Positions 1 through 9,060 are shown, counted from the first letter of the stretch. The stretch: 64,000 nucleotides of DNA from Bacteroidota bacterium (GCA_009773455.1 WSXU01000028.1:62001-126000); one strand, 5' to 3'. Program-made: numbers and translations. The notes: a model not told the origin generated them from the sequence alone.

Positions 1-146
1 TGAATGAGGTTTTACCGCAGGGCAGCAATTCCTTCTGCTGGATGGGAACAACCGGTAACGGGATAAAGCTTGGTACCGGCGTTTATTTTCTCCGGGTAGT
101 TTACAAAGGAAAGATGTTTATGCAAAAGATAGTCCGGACCAATTAG
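1..146 (+). CDS. C-terminal end of a secreted protein with a T9SS sorting / FlgD-like tail (partial)
   Basis: The reading frame is open from base 3 to the TAG at 144-146; the 5' part lies outside the window. The last 47 residues contain W-MGTTGNG-IKLGTGVYFLRV and end in MQKIVRTN. This is the pattern of type A C-terminal sorting domains (a GxYFxxV strand, then a basic ..KIV.. end) and of FlgD-like Ig tails (W.G....G...G.Y). Such tails send proteins through the T9SS to the cell surface. Nothing can be said about the passenger domain. The family call rests on a short stretch only. Confidence 0.6.
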   Translation, partial: NEVLPQGSNSFCWMGTTGNGIKLGTGVYFLRVVYKGKMFMQKIVRTN

Positions 147-195
147 ACTGCTTTGTGCTTTAATCAGGCTGAATTTTTGGTATGACGATGAACTG

Positions 196-348
196 AAGAG
201 GCTGTCTCTTAAGTTAGAATAGGCTTAGTTCCGATAACTATCGGAATCGCTCAGCCTGACATCTGATAATCAATCTATTGTCATATTGAGTCCCGATAGC
301 TATCGGGATCGAAATATAGACAATTCCTGGCTTATGAGACAGCCTCTT
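196..348. repeat. MITE/REP-like element with nested palindromes
   Basis: Two 18-bp inverted arms with one mismatch bound the element (196-213 and 331-348; core GAGGCTGTCTC / GAGACAGCCTC). Inside are TTCCGATAACTATCGGAA (229-246) and the perfect palindrome TCCCGATAGCTATCGGGA (291-308). The second is framed by TCATATTGAG on the left and CGAAATATAGAC on the right. The right arm is followed by a T run, so the element could also end transcription of the upstream plus-strand gene. No ORF is encoded. It resembles the dispersed TCATTCTGAG..CGAAGAATCT repeats of Bacteroidota genomes; another member lies at 37447-37618. Confidence 0.7.
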
Positions 349-351
349 TTT

Positions 352-2001
352 TTATTCCTTACTCCGGAACAACCATTTAAACATCACCCATATGGTGAAA
401 AACATGGTTATTCCAAAGGTGATGTGTCCGAATGTTTTCTCATCGTTCCAGACAATGAGAATGGTGGATGTAACTCCAAGCCCTGCCAGGATGATGGCCA
501 GTGCCATACGCTGGCCGAAATTGCGCAGGGCCTTCATTGCAGGTTCAGGATCTCCCAGACGGATTTCATGCTTTAATTTCCCCTGCTTTATCTTGTAAAG
601 GATTTCACTGATTTCTCCCGGGAATTCACGGAAGAGGGTGACATAGTTGTCGATGGTTTCATAAATGCCGGAGGCGAGCTTGCGTGGGTCATAGCGGCGG
701 GCGACAAGTTCACGTGCGTATGGCAGTATTACCGGACCCAGGTTAAGGCCAGGATGAAGGTTGCCTGCAAATTTCTGGATGGTGGCCAAAGCTTTCACAA
801 GCATAAATATGCTTGAAGGTATCTTCAGTTGGTATTTCACCATGAGATTGATACATTCCTGCATGATCCTGGCAAAATCGATCTTTTCAAAGGGCAGATA
901 AGCATAACTTTTCAGCAGCTGGTCTATTTCAAATTCAAGATCGCTTTCATCGTTGAAATATCGTATTCCGCATAGTGTAATCAACGATTGAGTAATGGCT
1001 GCCGCATCAGAACGATAAAATCCCATGGCAAAGTTGGCCAGGAAGTTCAGGTGGTTTGGTTTCAGCACGCCGACCATTCCGAAATCAATCAGGGCAATCA
1101 CGTTTTCAGGCAGGATGAAAATATTGCCGGGGTGAGGGTCGGCATGGAAAAATCCGTGTTTCAGGACCATTTTCAGCACGATGTCTGCACCATTGGTGGC
1201 AATCATTTCCGGATCAAGACCATTCTGCCTGAGTATTTCAGGTGAATCGGGAGTTACACCCACGACCTGCTCCATAATGAGTATGCGTCGGGTAGTGTAG
1301 TCCATAAATACTTTTGGAATATGAACCCTGGGATCATCCTTGAACATCTCGCCGAAGCGCACCAGATTGGAGGATTCATTATAATAATCGAGTTCCCTGA
1401 GTATGCTTTGCCCGAATTCATCAATCAGCCCGACAATATCTATGGCTGCAAGTTCAGGATAATTCTTTACCGCACTCTTTGCAATGTATCGCATCAGGTA
1501 AAGGTCCAGCTTGATTTTATTCTCGATGTGCGGTCGCTGTATTTTGACAATCACATCTTCGCCGGTGATCAGCCTGGCTTTATATACCTGACCAATGGAA
1601 GCCGAAGCGAAGCATTCGGTGTCGAATTCACTGAATACCTCCTCAATTTCAAGCCCAAGCTCTTTTCTGATCAGATTATGCGCATCATCATTGCTGAAAG
1701 GTTTGGCTTTCGATTGTAGCTTCTTCAGTTCATTTCTAAACCTTTCGGATACCATATCGGGCCTGTCGGCCAGAATCTGACCAAACTTGATATAGGTTGG
1801 TCCTAGTTCTTCGATGGTGATGCGGATTCGTTCAGGCGTTGAATAAACCTGTCTTTTAGGACTTTTTTTTCTTCTGAACAGCCTTTGACCGAAACGGCTC
1901 CGGTTAATCCACTCACGCATGGCATGCCTCAGGATAACAAAAATGATCTCTTTTGCCCTGATCAGCTGCAGGTATATAATATAAATTCTTCTCAGGTTCA
2001 T
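352..2001 (-). CDS. ABC1/AarF/UbiB-family atypical protein kinase-like protein
   Basis: 549 residues, the usual length for the UbiB/ADCK family. Family landmarks appear in order: the KxGQ motif (YIKFGQILADRPD, about residue 70), the Ala/Ser-rich nucleotide loop ASASIGQVYKARL with the invariant Lys following in VIVKIQRP, the catalytic-type HADPHPGN and the metal-binding IDFGM. Two hydrophobic segments near the C-terminus (LAIILAGLGVTSTILIVW and ITFGITMFFTIWVMF) would anchor it in the inner membrane. UbiB proteins support isoprenoid quinone biosynthesis and lipid homeostasis; the exact substrate here is unknown. The start lies 1 base beyond the stop of the upstream coiled-coil gene, so the two are almost certainly co-transcribed and translationally coupled. 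Confidence 0.88.
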   Translation of the reverse strand: MNLRRIYIIYLQLIRAKEIIFVILRHAMREWINRSRFGQRLFRRKKSPKRQVYSTPERIRITIEELGPTYIKFGQILADRPDMVSERFRNELKKLQSKAKPFSNDDAHNLIRKELGLEIEEVFSEFDTECFASASIGQVYKARLITGEDVIVKIQRPHIENKIKLDLYLMRYIAKSAVKNYPELAAIDIVGLIDEFGQSILRELDYYNESSNLVRFGEMFKDDPRVHIPKVFMDYTTRRILIMEQVVGVTPDSPEILRQNGLDPEMIATNGADIVLKMVLKHGFFHADPHPGNIFILPENVIALIDFGMVGVLKPNHLNFLANFAMGFYRSDAAAITQSLITLCGIRYFNDESDLEFEIDQLLKSYAYLPFEKIDFARIMQECINLMVKYQLKIPSSIFMLVKALATIQKFAGNLHPGLNLGPVILPYARELVARRYDPRKLASGIYETIDNYVTLFREFPGEISEILYKIKQGKLKHEIRLGDPEPAMKALRNFGQRMALAIILAGLGVTSTILIVWNDEKTFGHITFGITMFFTIWVMFKWLFRSKE

Positions 2002-2002
2002 A

Positions 2003-2305
2003 TCAGGCCCCCTGTTGTTTGTCGATCTTCTCTGTCAGAAGTTCAATGGCTTTTTTCAATTCCTTCAGTTCCCGGCGCAGCTCTTCCTGAGATCCTCCGG
2101 ATGACGCCCCGGCCATCTGTTCAAACTTCAGGTAATCTTTCAATTCATCCATCTGAGTAAAAAGAAAATCATACAATTTGTCCAGGTTGTCGGGATCATC
2201 CACATACCCCGAAAGCAAACGGGTGATGTGCTCTTCAAAGGCTTCACGGTTCATCAATCCATAGGAAAGGAACAGCCTGAGAAGCAGTTTCGAAGGTATT
2301 TTCAT
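2003..2305 (-). CDS. Small coiled-coil protein upstream of the UbiB-like gene
   Basis: 100 residues with no recognised family. The first half looks alpha-helical (KLLLRLFLSYGLMNREAFEEHI). The last 35 residues, after a GASSGGS linker, form a clear heptad-like charged coiled coil (ELRRELKELKKAIELLTEKI). There is no signal peptide or transmembrane segment, so it is probably cytoplasmic or membrane-peripheral. It ends 1 base before the AarF/UbiB start, which suggests an accessory or scaffold partner of that kinase-like protein. Its size and tail resemble phasin-like or PhaE-like helical proteins, but that is only a guess. Confidence 0.7.
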   Translation of the reverse strand: MKIPSKLLLRLFLSYGLMNREAFEEHITRLLSGYVDDPDNLDKLYDFLFTQMDELKDYLKFEQMAGASSGGSQEELRRELKELKKAIELLTEKIDKQQGA

Positions 2306-2408
2306 GAGATAGGGTTTTCTTTAATTCAGTTAACAAAGGTTGACGTGTTTTGTCTCTGAAATGCGGAAGTTATTACACATTAAATCTATGCGGCTATCAT
2401 TGCCGGTT

Positions 2409-3533
2409 TCAGACCAGACTCTTGCGGAAAACCCTGAAGCGTTTGACAACCGGAACGTTCAGTCGTTCAAATACTGCCCTCATCCGGGCATTTGTTTCAA
2501 GAATCAGATGGGTCTCAATGGTCTCAATGCCTGCTTTCTTTGCAGATTCCAGCATTTTCAATCCCATCCATACTTCCAGTCCGAGGCCCTGCTGATCACG
2601 GCTGACTGCTCCAAGCATGAGATTTAGCTGGGTAGCCGTTTTAATGGACCGGAGAATATGATACCATCCGAAGGGGAACAATCTGCCTCTGGCTTTCCTG
2701 AACCCCTCCGACATATTTGCAACACCCACTACATAGGCAACTATTTCACCATTGCATGAAATGATTTTAACATATTCAGGGTTAAGCACAGCCGAATATC
2801 TTTTATAAAGGTCGTGCATTTCAGCTTCCGAAAGCGGGTAAAAGCCGTAAAGATGGCTGTAGGTTTCGTTGGTCAGTCTGAGCACCGGTACAATATATGG
2901 CAAAAGGGTTTTCCTGGAAGTGAATTCCAGCAGTTCATAACGGTGGCTGTTCTCTACCCGTTGGGAAGTCCTGTTATAGACTTCCGGCAATACCAGATTC
3001 AGGTCAAAACGATATGTGAGACAATCAACAAATTTGACGAATCTGTCCTTTTCAAGGAATCCGGGCATATAGGGCAGATTGCAATTGGTGTCGATCAATG
3101 GAGGGTCATCAAATCCTTCGATCAGAAACCCCTGAGGATCTCTGTCAGAGAATCCGTAAGGTCCGTTTATACTATCCATCCCATGGTCAGTAGCCCATGC
3201 TTTTATGAAATCAAGCAGTGCTTCGGCAACAGCAGGCTCATCAAAACAATCAAAAAAACCAAACCTTGCCGATTTTTCGTTGTGCTGCTGATTGTATTCG
3301 CGATGGATAATTCCCATGATCCTTCCCCTGGGTTCATGATGAATGTAAGCAACGGCCAGTATGGTTTCACAATATCCGAATGCCTTGTTGCGCTTTGGGT
3401 CAAAGAACATTTCTTCATCGGCATAAAGCGGAGGGAGCCAGTTTTTATGCTGCGCGTGGATTTTTGACGGTAACCTGATGAAATCTTTGAGCGATTTACT
3501 GTTGTTCTCTGTGGTCCTGATTTCAGGTGTCAT
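2409..3533 (-). CDS. GNAT-fold N-acetyltransferase-like protein (YghO-like)
   Basis: 374 residues. The centre carries INGPYGFSDRDPQGFLIEGF followed by DDPPLIDTNCNLPYM, a signature of YghO-like cytoplasmic proteins of the GNAT superfamily. The C-terminal part (about residues 260-374) has the GNAT strand-helix pattern EIVAYVVGVANMS ... GLGLEVWMGLKMLESAKKAGIETIETHLILETNARMRAVFERL, where a longer-than-average helix ends in the typical N..M...FE.L acetyl-CoA side. The substrate is unknown. The ATG at 3533 follows a candidate promoter. The gene stands about 100 bases upstream of the coiled-coil/UbiB pair on the same strand but may be a separate unit. Confidence 0.72.
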   Translation of the reverse strand: MTPEIRTTENNSKSLKDFIRLPSKIHAQHKNWLPPLYADEEMFFDPKRNKAFGYCETILAVAYIHHEPRGRIMGIIHREYNQQHNEKSARFGFFDCFDEPAVAEALLDFIKAWATDHGMDSINGPYGFSDRDPQGFLIEGFDDPPLIDTNCNLPYMPGFLEKDRFVKFVDCLTYRFDLNLVLPEVYNRTSQRVENSHRYELLEFTSRKTLLPYIVPVLRLTNETYSHLYGFYPLSEAEMHDLYKRYSAVLNPEYVKIISCNGEIVAYVVGVANMSEGFRKARGRLFPFGWYHILRSIKTATQLNLMLGAVSRDQQGLGLEVWMGLKMLESAKKAGIETIETHLILETNARMRAVFERLNVPVVKRFRVFRKSLV

Positions 3534-3596
3534 GAAATTGCCTGTTTTTCTCTGGTCCGAACCTGATGTTCTGAGGCCGGTTTTGTTTTTTCAATA

Positions 3597-3628
3597 CAAA
3601 GATGATTTATTTCACCTTCAATTACAAA
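3597..3628 (-). promoter_or_regulatory. Candidate sigma-70 promoter for the GNAT-like gene
   Basis: On the minus strand, TTTG (3625-3628) is followed after 20 bases by CATCTTTG (3604-3597). This fits the Bacteroidota consensus TTTG-N17-23-TAnnTTTG with one mismatch in the -7 box. Transcription would begin near 3590, about 55 bases upstream of the ATG at 3533. Confidence 0.4.
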
Positions 3629-3647
3629 CGAAAGTATTGTAATTTAG

Positions 3648-3663
3648 TGGCATAATTGAAGCT
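3648..3663 (+). promoter_or_regulatory. Possible sigma-54 promoter upstream of the CcmF-like gene
   Basis: TGGCATAATTGAAGCT has the GG-N10-GC spacing of -24/-12 elements (GG 3649-3650, GC 3661-3662) and matches TGGCA well. The -12 side is AAGC rather than TTGC. Transcription would start near 3673, about 50 bases before the chosen ATG at 3725. Support is moderate to weak on its own; it is listed because better matches precede the cytochrome genes. Confidence 0.3.
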
Positions 3664-3724
3664 TGAAGGAGATGTACCATCATTTCCGGTTCCGTATTTC
3701 TTTCTCACTGATAAATATATACTT

Positions 3725-6103
3725 ATGACAGAAGTTGCATATATCGGGGAGCACCTGCTACCCGGTACCATTGGCCGGTTATTGGTTTACATCTCAATAA
3801 TCGCTGGTTTTACAGGTATTTATTTATACCTGCGCATGGACAAAAATGGTGGAGCAAACAAGGCGATGCACCGATATGCCCGTCTGGCGTATCTGGTTCA
3901 AACTTCCTCAATTGTCGGAGTTTGCCTGGCATTATTCTACCTGATTGTAAACCATTATTTTGAATACGCCTATGTTTACAAGCACTCATCAACACTGATG
4001 CCTGCCAAATACATAGTTTCAAGTTTCTGGGCAGGGCAGGAGGGAAGTTTCCTCTTGTGGGCCTTTTTCATAGGCCTGTATGGTATAGGCGCTATGCTTA
4101 CCGCCCGAAAACTGGAAGGTCCGGCAATGATCATCGTGATTCTGGCCCAGCTGTTGCTGATGTCGATGGTGCTCGGATTTAAAATTGCCGGATTCTCTCT
4201 GGGAAGTGATCCATTTCAGTTGTTAAGGATGGTTCCTGAAAACATGCCGAATGAATTCTTCAGGGATCCTTCCTATCTGCAATTTATAACCGATGGAAAT
4301 GGACTGAACCCGCTGCTTGAAAACCCCTGGATGGTCATTCATCCACCTTTATTGTTCATGGGTTATGCCACTGCAATCTTCCCCTTTGCTTTTGCCTTTG
4401 CCTCATTGGTTCAGAACGATAAACGCTACTGGTTTAAACCCACCCTCCCATGGATTTCACTGACCATCGGTTTGCTGGGAACCGGCCTGATCATGGGTGG
4501 AGCCTGGGCATACCAATCTCTGACTTTCGGAGGCTTCTGGGCATGGGATCCGGTTGAGAATGCCTCACTGGTGCCATGGCTGGTTATGGTTGCCGCACTG
4601 CATTATATGCTGCTGTCCTATAAAAGGGATAAATACTATCTGGGTACCTATATTTTCACCTTCCTGGGTTTTATCATGGTTCTTTATGCCAGTTATCTTA
4701 CCCGTTCAGGGGTGCTTGGTGAAACATCGGTACATGCATTTGGTGATGATGGCCGTAGTTTCCAGCTAATATTGTTCACCCTGACCTACATCTTGCTGGC
4801 AGCCTGGATTCTTTTCAAAAGACGCAAATCGATTCCGACCAGTGACCTTCCCGGAATGTTTACGCGGGAATTCCTGATGATGTATGGTTCTATCGTTCTG
4901 CTGCTGGCTGCATTCCAGGTGATAAGTACAACCTCGGTTCCGGTGATCAATAAACTCCTGGGTACCGGCCTTGCACCACCAAACGATGTCACCGGTTTCT
5001 ACAATAACTGGCAGATGCCTTTTGCCATACTGGCTACTCTGCTGCTTGGTGTGGGACAATACATATCTTACGGAAAAAACGATTCAAAGCAGTTTGTGCG
5101 TAACATTATCTATCCGCTGGGTTTATCACTGGTTATTCTTGTGATCGGATTTTTTGTGGATGATGATATGAGTTTTGCCCACCTTCTTTTTTTATTCTGT
5201 ATTTCTTTTACAATCCTGACATCAGTCGGATTTCTTTTCCGTTTTGCAGGTGGAAAGGGCAATACAGGGGCTGCTATTACCCACATTGGATTTGGTATTT
5301 TTCTGCTGGGGGTACTCATCGCCTTTTCCAACACGAAAGTGATATCCAGATCTGAAAATGCAGAAATGCCGGGCGCCGGTGAAAATGCTATGCTTTTCAA
5401 AGGTCAGGTGAAAGAAATTGGTGACTATTATGTTTGTTACAGTAATGAAAGGGAAGAGAAGGATCAGGTGTTCTTCCAGATCGACTTTCTTAAAAAAGGT
5501 GCTGATGGTCAGCTTTATTTGGAGAAATCACTTTATCCTAACATAAAGTATAACTCCAGAATGGGCAATGTGTATAATCCGAATACCTGGAATATGCTCA
5601 AAGGCGATGTCTTCATGTATCTCACTTTTGCTGAAGACCGTTCAAAACTAATGCCCGGCGGCTACGTGCTCTCAGGAACATCTGAAATCACTCCTGGCGA
5701 CACCCTTGTTGCCGGTGGCGCAAAAATACTTTTCGATTCTCTGTTTGTGAATTCGTTATCTGCCAATGGAGACGAAATAAAAATTACAGCCATGCTCCAG
5801 GCCATAGACAGTTCAGGCCTGAAAACATCCTACCCCCTTACTTATGAAGTGAAAGACGGATTTGCTCAAAACGGTATCGTGAGTCTCGAAAACAATGGGG
5901 TCAGAATAAGATTTGATAATGTATCGGATAAACCCAAGGCCATTCATGTTGGCATTTTCGAAAAACAGGCTGAATTTGTTGTGGCTAAGATTATGTTTTT
6001 CCCCTGGATATGGATTGTTTGGGCAGGTGCTATCATTATGTTTTCAGGGGTTACAGTCAGTATCTGGCGCAGGGCAGTGAAAGCAAAACAGGCCGCTGAC
6101 TGA
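3725..6103 (+). CDS. ccmF: CcmF-type cytochrome c haem lyase subunit
   Basis: 792 residues from the ATG at 3725; in-frame codons upstream of it give no plausible membrane start. It is a polytopic inner-membrane protein with CcmF/CcsA-family landmarks: WAGQEGSFLLWA, the His-containing ENPWMVIHPPLLFMGYA (about residue 205) and the tryptophan-rich WWD haem-handling segment GGFWAWDPVENASLVPW (about residue 269). Around 15 hydrophobic segments are followed by a periplasmic domain (about residues 560-750) and a final transmembrane helix. CcmF hands haem to apocytochromes in the periplasm. No ccmABCDEGH genes are present, while a CcsB-CcsA fusion lies 7 kb downstream, so this organism seems to carry parts of two maturation routes. 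Annotation pipelines often call this family CcsA. Confidence 0.88.
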   Translation: MTEVAYIGEHLLPGTIGRLLVYISIIAGFTGIYLYLRMDKNGGANKAMHRYARLAYLVQTSSIVGVCLALFYLIVNHYFEYAYVYKHSSTLMPAKYIVSSFWAGQEGSFLLWAFFIGLYGIGAMLTARKLEGPAMIIVILAQLLLMSMVLGFKIAGFSLGSDPFQLLRMVPENMPNEFFRDPSYLQFITDGNGLNPLLENPWMVIHPPLLFMGYATAIFPFAFAFASLVQNDKRYWFKPTLPWISLTIGLLGTGLIMGGAWAYQSLTFGGFWAWDPVENASLVPWLVMVAALHYMLLSYKRDKYYLGTYIFTFLGFIMVLYASYLTRSGVLGETSVHAFGDDGRSFQLILFTLTYILLAAWILFKRRKSIPTSDLPGMFTREFLMMYGSIVLLLAAFQVISTTSVPVINKLLGTGLAPPNDVTGFYNNWQMPFAILATLLLGVGQYISYGKNDSKQFVRNIIYPLGLSLVILVIGFFVDDDMSFAHLLFLFCISFTILTSVGFLFRFAGGKGNTGAAITHIGFGIFLLGVLIAFSNTKVISRSENAEMPGAGENAMLFKGQVKEIGDYYVCYSNEREEKDQVFFQIDFLKKGADGQLYLEKSLYPNIKYNSRMGNVYNPNTWNMLKGDVFMYLTFAEDRSKLMPGGYVLSGTSEITPGDTLVAGGAKILFDSLFVNSLSANGDEIKITAMLQAIDSSGLKTSYPLTYEVKDGFAQNGIVSLENNGVRIRFDNVSDKPKAIHVGIFEKQAEFVVAKIMFFPWIWIVWAGAIIMFSGVTVSIWRRAVKAKQAAD

Positions 6104-6146
6104 TACCCGCAATCGCGAAACTCATTCATGCATTAACACATTATTC

Positions 6147-6953
6147 ATGTCAGGAGAAGGAATACGAACCATTTCAATTGCCGGAACAGGCAATGTTGCC
6201 TTTAACCTGGCCCCGGCACTTTATAAAGCCGGTTTTGAAATCCGGTGTATTCTTGGGCGGAATCCTGAAAATACAGCTGAGCTCGCTTCCATGGTGCAAG
6301 CCAGACCGGTTCGTACTGTTGATGAAATAGATGCTGATACAGAACTGCTGATTCTTGCCCTTCCCGACCAGGTAATCCCCGGATTCTCACTGAGTATAAA
6401 GAATGCCGGCATGTTTAATGGTATCATGGCCCATACCTCAGGGTCGCAGTCGCTCGGCGCCATTACACAACATCATGCCGGTGGAGGTGTTTTTTATCCC
6501 TTGCAGTCATTTACAAAGTTAACCAGACCGGAATTTTCCGGGGTCCCCATCTGCATCGAAGGAGCTACGCCCCTGATTTCATCTTCCCTTGTTATGGTTG
6601 CAAAGGCGCTTTCGGGGGATGTCAGGCTGATCGACACCGGGCAACGTGCACTGATACATCTCGCTGCTGTTTTTGCCAGTAATTTTTCAAATTACATGTA
6701 TTCGGTGGCCGACTGTCTGCTGGCAAAATCAACGGTTGATCCCGATATCCTTTTACCTCTGATACGCGAAACAGCCATGAGGATTCACGGGGGTGACGCA
6801 GCTAACCTGCAAACCGGGCCGGCTGTCCGTCGTGACTGGTCAACCATTGATATGCATCTGAGCATGCTCAGAAACAACCCCGATATCAGGGAAATATATA
6901 AAACCATCAGCGAACTTATTGTTAAACTGAAAGATACAGGGGGAGCCTGTTAA
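6147..6953 (+). CDS. Rossmann-fold protein with DUF2520 domain
   Basis: 268 residues. The N-terminus is a dinucleotide-binding Rossmann fold (TISIAGTGNVAFNLAPAL, GxGNVA pattern, residues 9-26). A second conserved block (AHTSGSQSL ... GVFYPLQSFTK) and a helical C-terminal half (about residues 130-262) match the Rossmann-like/DUF2520 family. It is related to F420-dependent NADP oxidoreductases and 6-phosphogluconate-type dehydrogenases, with unknown substrate. It is the first gene of a tight run with the KdsC-like phosphatase (8-base gap), a UbiA-type prenyltransferase and maf, an order often seen in Bacteroidota. Confidence 0.85.
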   Translation: MSGEGIRTISIAGTGNVAFNLAPALYKAGFEIRCILGRNPENTAELASMVQARPVRTVDEIDADTELLILALPDQVIPGFSLSIKNAGMFNGIMAHTSGSQSLGAITQHHAGGGVFYPLQSFTKLTRPEFSGVPICIEGATPLISSSLVMVAKALSGDVRLIDTGQRALIHLAAVFASNFSNYMYSVADCLLAKSTVDPDILLPLIRETAMRIHGGDAANLQTGPAVRRDWSTIDMHLSMLRNNPDIREIYKTISELIVKLKDTGGAC

Positions 6954-6961
6954 ACCAGTCT

Positions 6962-7483
6962 ATGTCAAATTACAAAGAAAACCTGACCCGTATAACCACG
7001 TTTATTTTCGATTATGACGGTGTACTGACCAATGGTGTTGTCCTCATCACCAATACGGGTGATCAGTTGCGCACCGGACATGTTAAGGATGGCTACGCCT
7101 TGCAGCTTGCCATCAAAAGCGGGTACAGAATTGCTGTCATATCGGGAGGGTATTCTGAATCGATGCGGCATCGCTGCAATGCACTGAATCTGACGGACGT
7201 TTTCCTGGGAGTAGAAAATAAGGCTGAAGTTTTTGAGGAATACATCCGGAAAAACAATCTTTCGGTTGACGAAGTGCTGTATATGGGGGACGATATACCC
7301 GATTACCAGGTGATGAAGATGGTTGGCATGCCGGTATGCCCGGCCGATGCCGCAGAGGAAATAAAAGGCATCTCGAAATACATCAGCCACTTCCCGGGTG
7401 GAGCCGGATGTGTGCGCGACATCATCGAACAGGTGATGAAAGTTCAGGGAAAATGGATGAACGGTAATGCTTTTCACTGGTAA
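6962..7483 (+). CDS. kdsC: KdsC-like HAD phosphatase (3-deoxy-D-manno-octulosonate 8-phosphate phosphatase)
   Basis: 173 residues, the normal KdsC length with no cap domain. HAD motif I is FDYDGVLTNG (two aspartates in DYDGV, residues 17-21). Motif II is in AVISGGYSES and motif IV is MGDDIPDYQVM. KdsC hydrolyses KDO-8-phosphate to KDO for lipopolysaccharide, and the family forms a tetramer. It is cytoplasmic and part of the DUF2520-KdsC-UbiA-Maf run. A sugar-phosphatase side role cannot be excluded without a kdsA/kdsB neighbour. Confidence 0.85.
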   Translation: MSNYKENLTRITTFIFDYDGVLTNGVVLITNTGDQLRTGHVKDGYALQLAIKSGYRIAVISGGYSESMRHRCNALNLTDVFLGVENKAEVFEEYIRKNNLSVDEVLYMGDDIPDYQVMKMVGMPVCPADAAEEIKGISKYISHFPGGAGCVRDIIEQVMKVQGKWMNGNAFHW

Positions 7484-7487
7484 AGGC

Positions 7488-8453
7488 ATGGAGAGCAAGA
7501 GCGGATTTCATCTGCCTCATCTGCTGCGATTGATCCGCTGGCCCAATCTGTTGATCGTGATGATGACCCAGGTGATGATCATGTATCTGATCATAGGCAG
7601 GATTTATGCTCTTTCCGGTATTACACCCGCCCTTGGGGTACTTCCCTTTCTTGCTCTCGCATTTACGACCGTGATCATAGCAGCTGCCGGATATATCATC
7701 AATGACTATTTTGATATGCGTGCCGACCGGATTAATAAACCCGATGCTGTGGTCGTTGGTAAATTCCTGCCCCGGCGGAAAGCCATCAAACTGCATATCA
7801 TTCTTAACAGCGTTGCTATAATAGCCGGATTCATTCTGGCGTTTAAAGTGGGTTCTTTCAGACTGGGACTGATTTTCCCTTTGATGATTACCCTTTTATG
7901 GTTTTATTCGGAACGATATAAACGTACCCTGCTTGCCGGGAATCTTTCTGTTGCCGCCATGACGGCCATGGTAGTGCTTGTAGTCTGGCTGTTCGAATTC
8001 TTTGCCCTGAAGTCGGACCCTGAGAAATTTATGGCTGTTTATACCATGATAGGATTGATTAACCGCATCGTTTTTTCCTATACCCTGTTTGCCTTTCTGT
8101 TGACGCTTATCCGGGAAATGATTAAGGATGCAGAAGACATAGAAGGGGATAGGTCAACAGGATGCCGTACCCTGCCCGTTGTTTACGGAATCCGTTCTTC
8201 AAAGAATCTCACGGCTGTTATGTTGTTGCTTACTCTTATACTGGTAGTTGCCGGCTGCTATCAGCTTTATAACTATGCCTTACCTTTGCCTTCTGCCTAT
8301 TTTGGAGCAATGGTTTTTCTCCCATTGATCTATAATCTTTTCAAGGTGTTGCGTGCAACAACAAAGGCTGACTTTCACCGGATCAGCACCCTGATCAAAC
8401 TGACCATGCTCACCGGTATTCTTGGGATGTTCATACTGGCCATTTACCTGTAA
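7488..8453 (+). CDS. UbiA-family prenyltransferase (geranylgeranylglycerol-phosphate geranylgeranyltransferase-like)
   Basis: 321 residues from the ATG at 7488, 4 bases after the kdsC stop; an in-frame ATG at 7467 inside kdsC would add 7 residues. It is an integral membrane protein with about 8-9 hydrophobic segments. Both UbiA Asp-rich motifs are present: NDYFDMRADRINKPD (NDxxDxxxD, binds the prenyl diphosphate) and DAEDIEGDRSTGCRTLPVVYG. The opening HLLRLIRWPNLLIVMMTQV is typical of the Bacteroidota branch annotated as geranylgeranylglycerol-phosphate geranylgeranyltransferase. A role in menaquinone synthesis (MenA-like) is less likely given the neighbours but possible. Confidence 0.82.
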   Translation: MESKSGFHLPHLLRLIRWPNLLIVMMTQVMIMYLIIGRIYALSGITPALGVLPFLALAFTTVIIAAAGYIINDYFDMRADRINKPDAVVVGKFLPRRKAIKLHIILNSVAIIAGFILAFKVGSFRLGLIFPLMITLLWFYSERYKRTLLAGNLSVAAMTAMVVLVVWLFEFFALKSDPEKFMAVYTMIGLINRIVFSYTLFAFLLTLIREMIKDAEDIEGDRSTGCRTLPVVYGIRSSKNLTAVMLLLTLILVVAGCYQLYNYALPLPSAYFGAMVFLPLIYNLFKVLRATTKADFHRISTLIKLTMLTGILGMFILAIYL

Positions 8454-8454
8454 A

Positions 8455-9060
8455 ATGATGATGAACGATCTGAATAACTCCGGATACAAATTTATTCTGG
8501 CCTCTCAGTCTCCCCGCCGCCATTTTCTTTTAAATGAAATCGGGCTGAAATTCGATGTTATGGTTAAACCCACCGATGAGTCCTATCCTTCCGGATTGGT
8601 TTGTGAAGAGATTGCCCTCTATGTCAGCAGAATAAAATCAGAGGCTTTTAATTTCGGTGAATTGCCTGAAAATGCCCTGGTAATAACCGCAGATACCATT
8701 GTTTGGCTTGAAGGGGAATGCATCGGTAAACCGGTTGATGAAAACGATGCAAGGCAGATGTTAGGCAAATTATCCGGAAAAAAGCACACAGTGGCCACGG
8801 GAGTCTGCTTTAAAACCCTGAACAGATTTCATTCCTTTTATGTGAATACCGATGTCTTCTTCAGGGTCCTGAAACAGGAAGAAATAGACCATTATGTTCA
8901 GACTTATAAACCGTTGGATAAGGCCGGTTCCTATGGTATCCAGGAATGGATTGGCTATGTCGGCGTTGAACGGATAGAAGGATCTTATTTTAATGTGATG
9001 GGATTACCAGTACAGAAACTGTATTGTGAATTAAAGGAATTTGTAAGTCCGACGGTCTGA
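8455..9060 (+). CDS. maf: Maf-family nucleoside triphosphate pyrophosphatase
   Basis: 201 residues from the first of three consecutive ATG codons (8455, 8458, 8461), directly behind the prenyltransferase stop. Maf landmarks: FILASQSPRRHFLLNEIGLKF near the N-terminus, ALVITADTIVW with the catalytic Asp, GKPVDENDARQMLGKLSGKKHTVATGV, and DKAGSYGIQEWIGYVGVERIEGSYFNVMGLPV. Maf proteins hydrolyse non-canonical or modified NTPs (dTTP/UTP/pseudo-UTP type) and are linked to housekeeping and septation control. It is cytoplasmic and the last gene of the four-gene run. Confidence 0.9.
   Translation: MMMNDLNNSGYKFILASQSPRRHFLLNEIGLKFDVMVKPTDESYPSGLVCEEIALYVSRIKSEAFNFGELPENALVITADTIVWLEGECIGKPVDENDARQMLGKLSGKKHTVATGVCFKTLNRFHSFYVNTDVFFRVLKQEEIDHYVQTYKPLDKAGSYGIQEWIGYVGVERIEGSYFNVMGLPVQKLYCELKEFVSPTV

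Noticed and set aside
3656-3724. Upstream in-frame start for the CcmF-like gene
   Set aside because: The extra 23 residues are not membrane-like, and the start lies directly on the candidate promoter; the ATG at 3725 gives the usual N-terminus.
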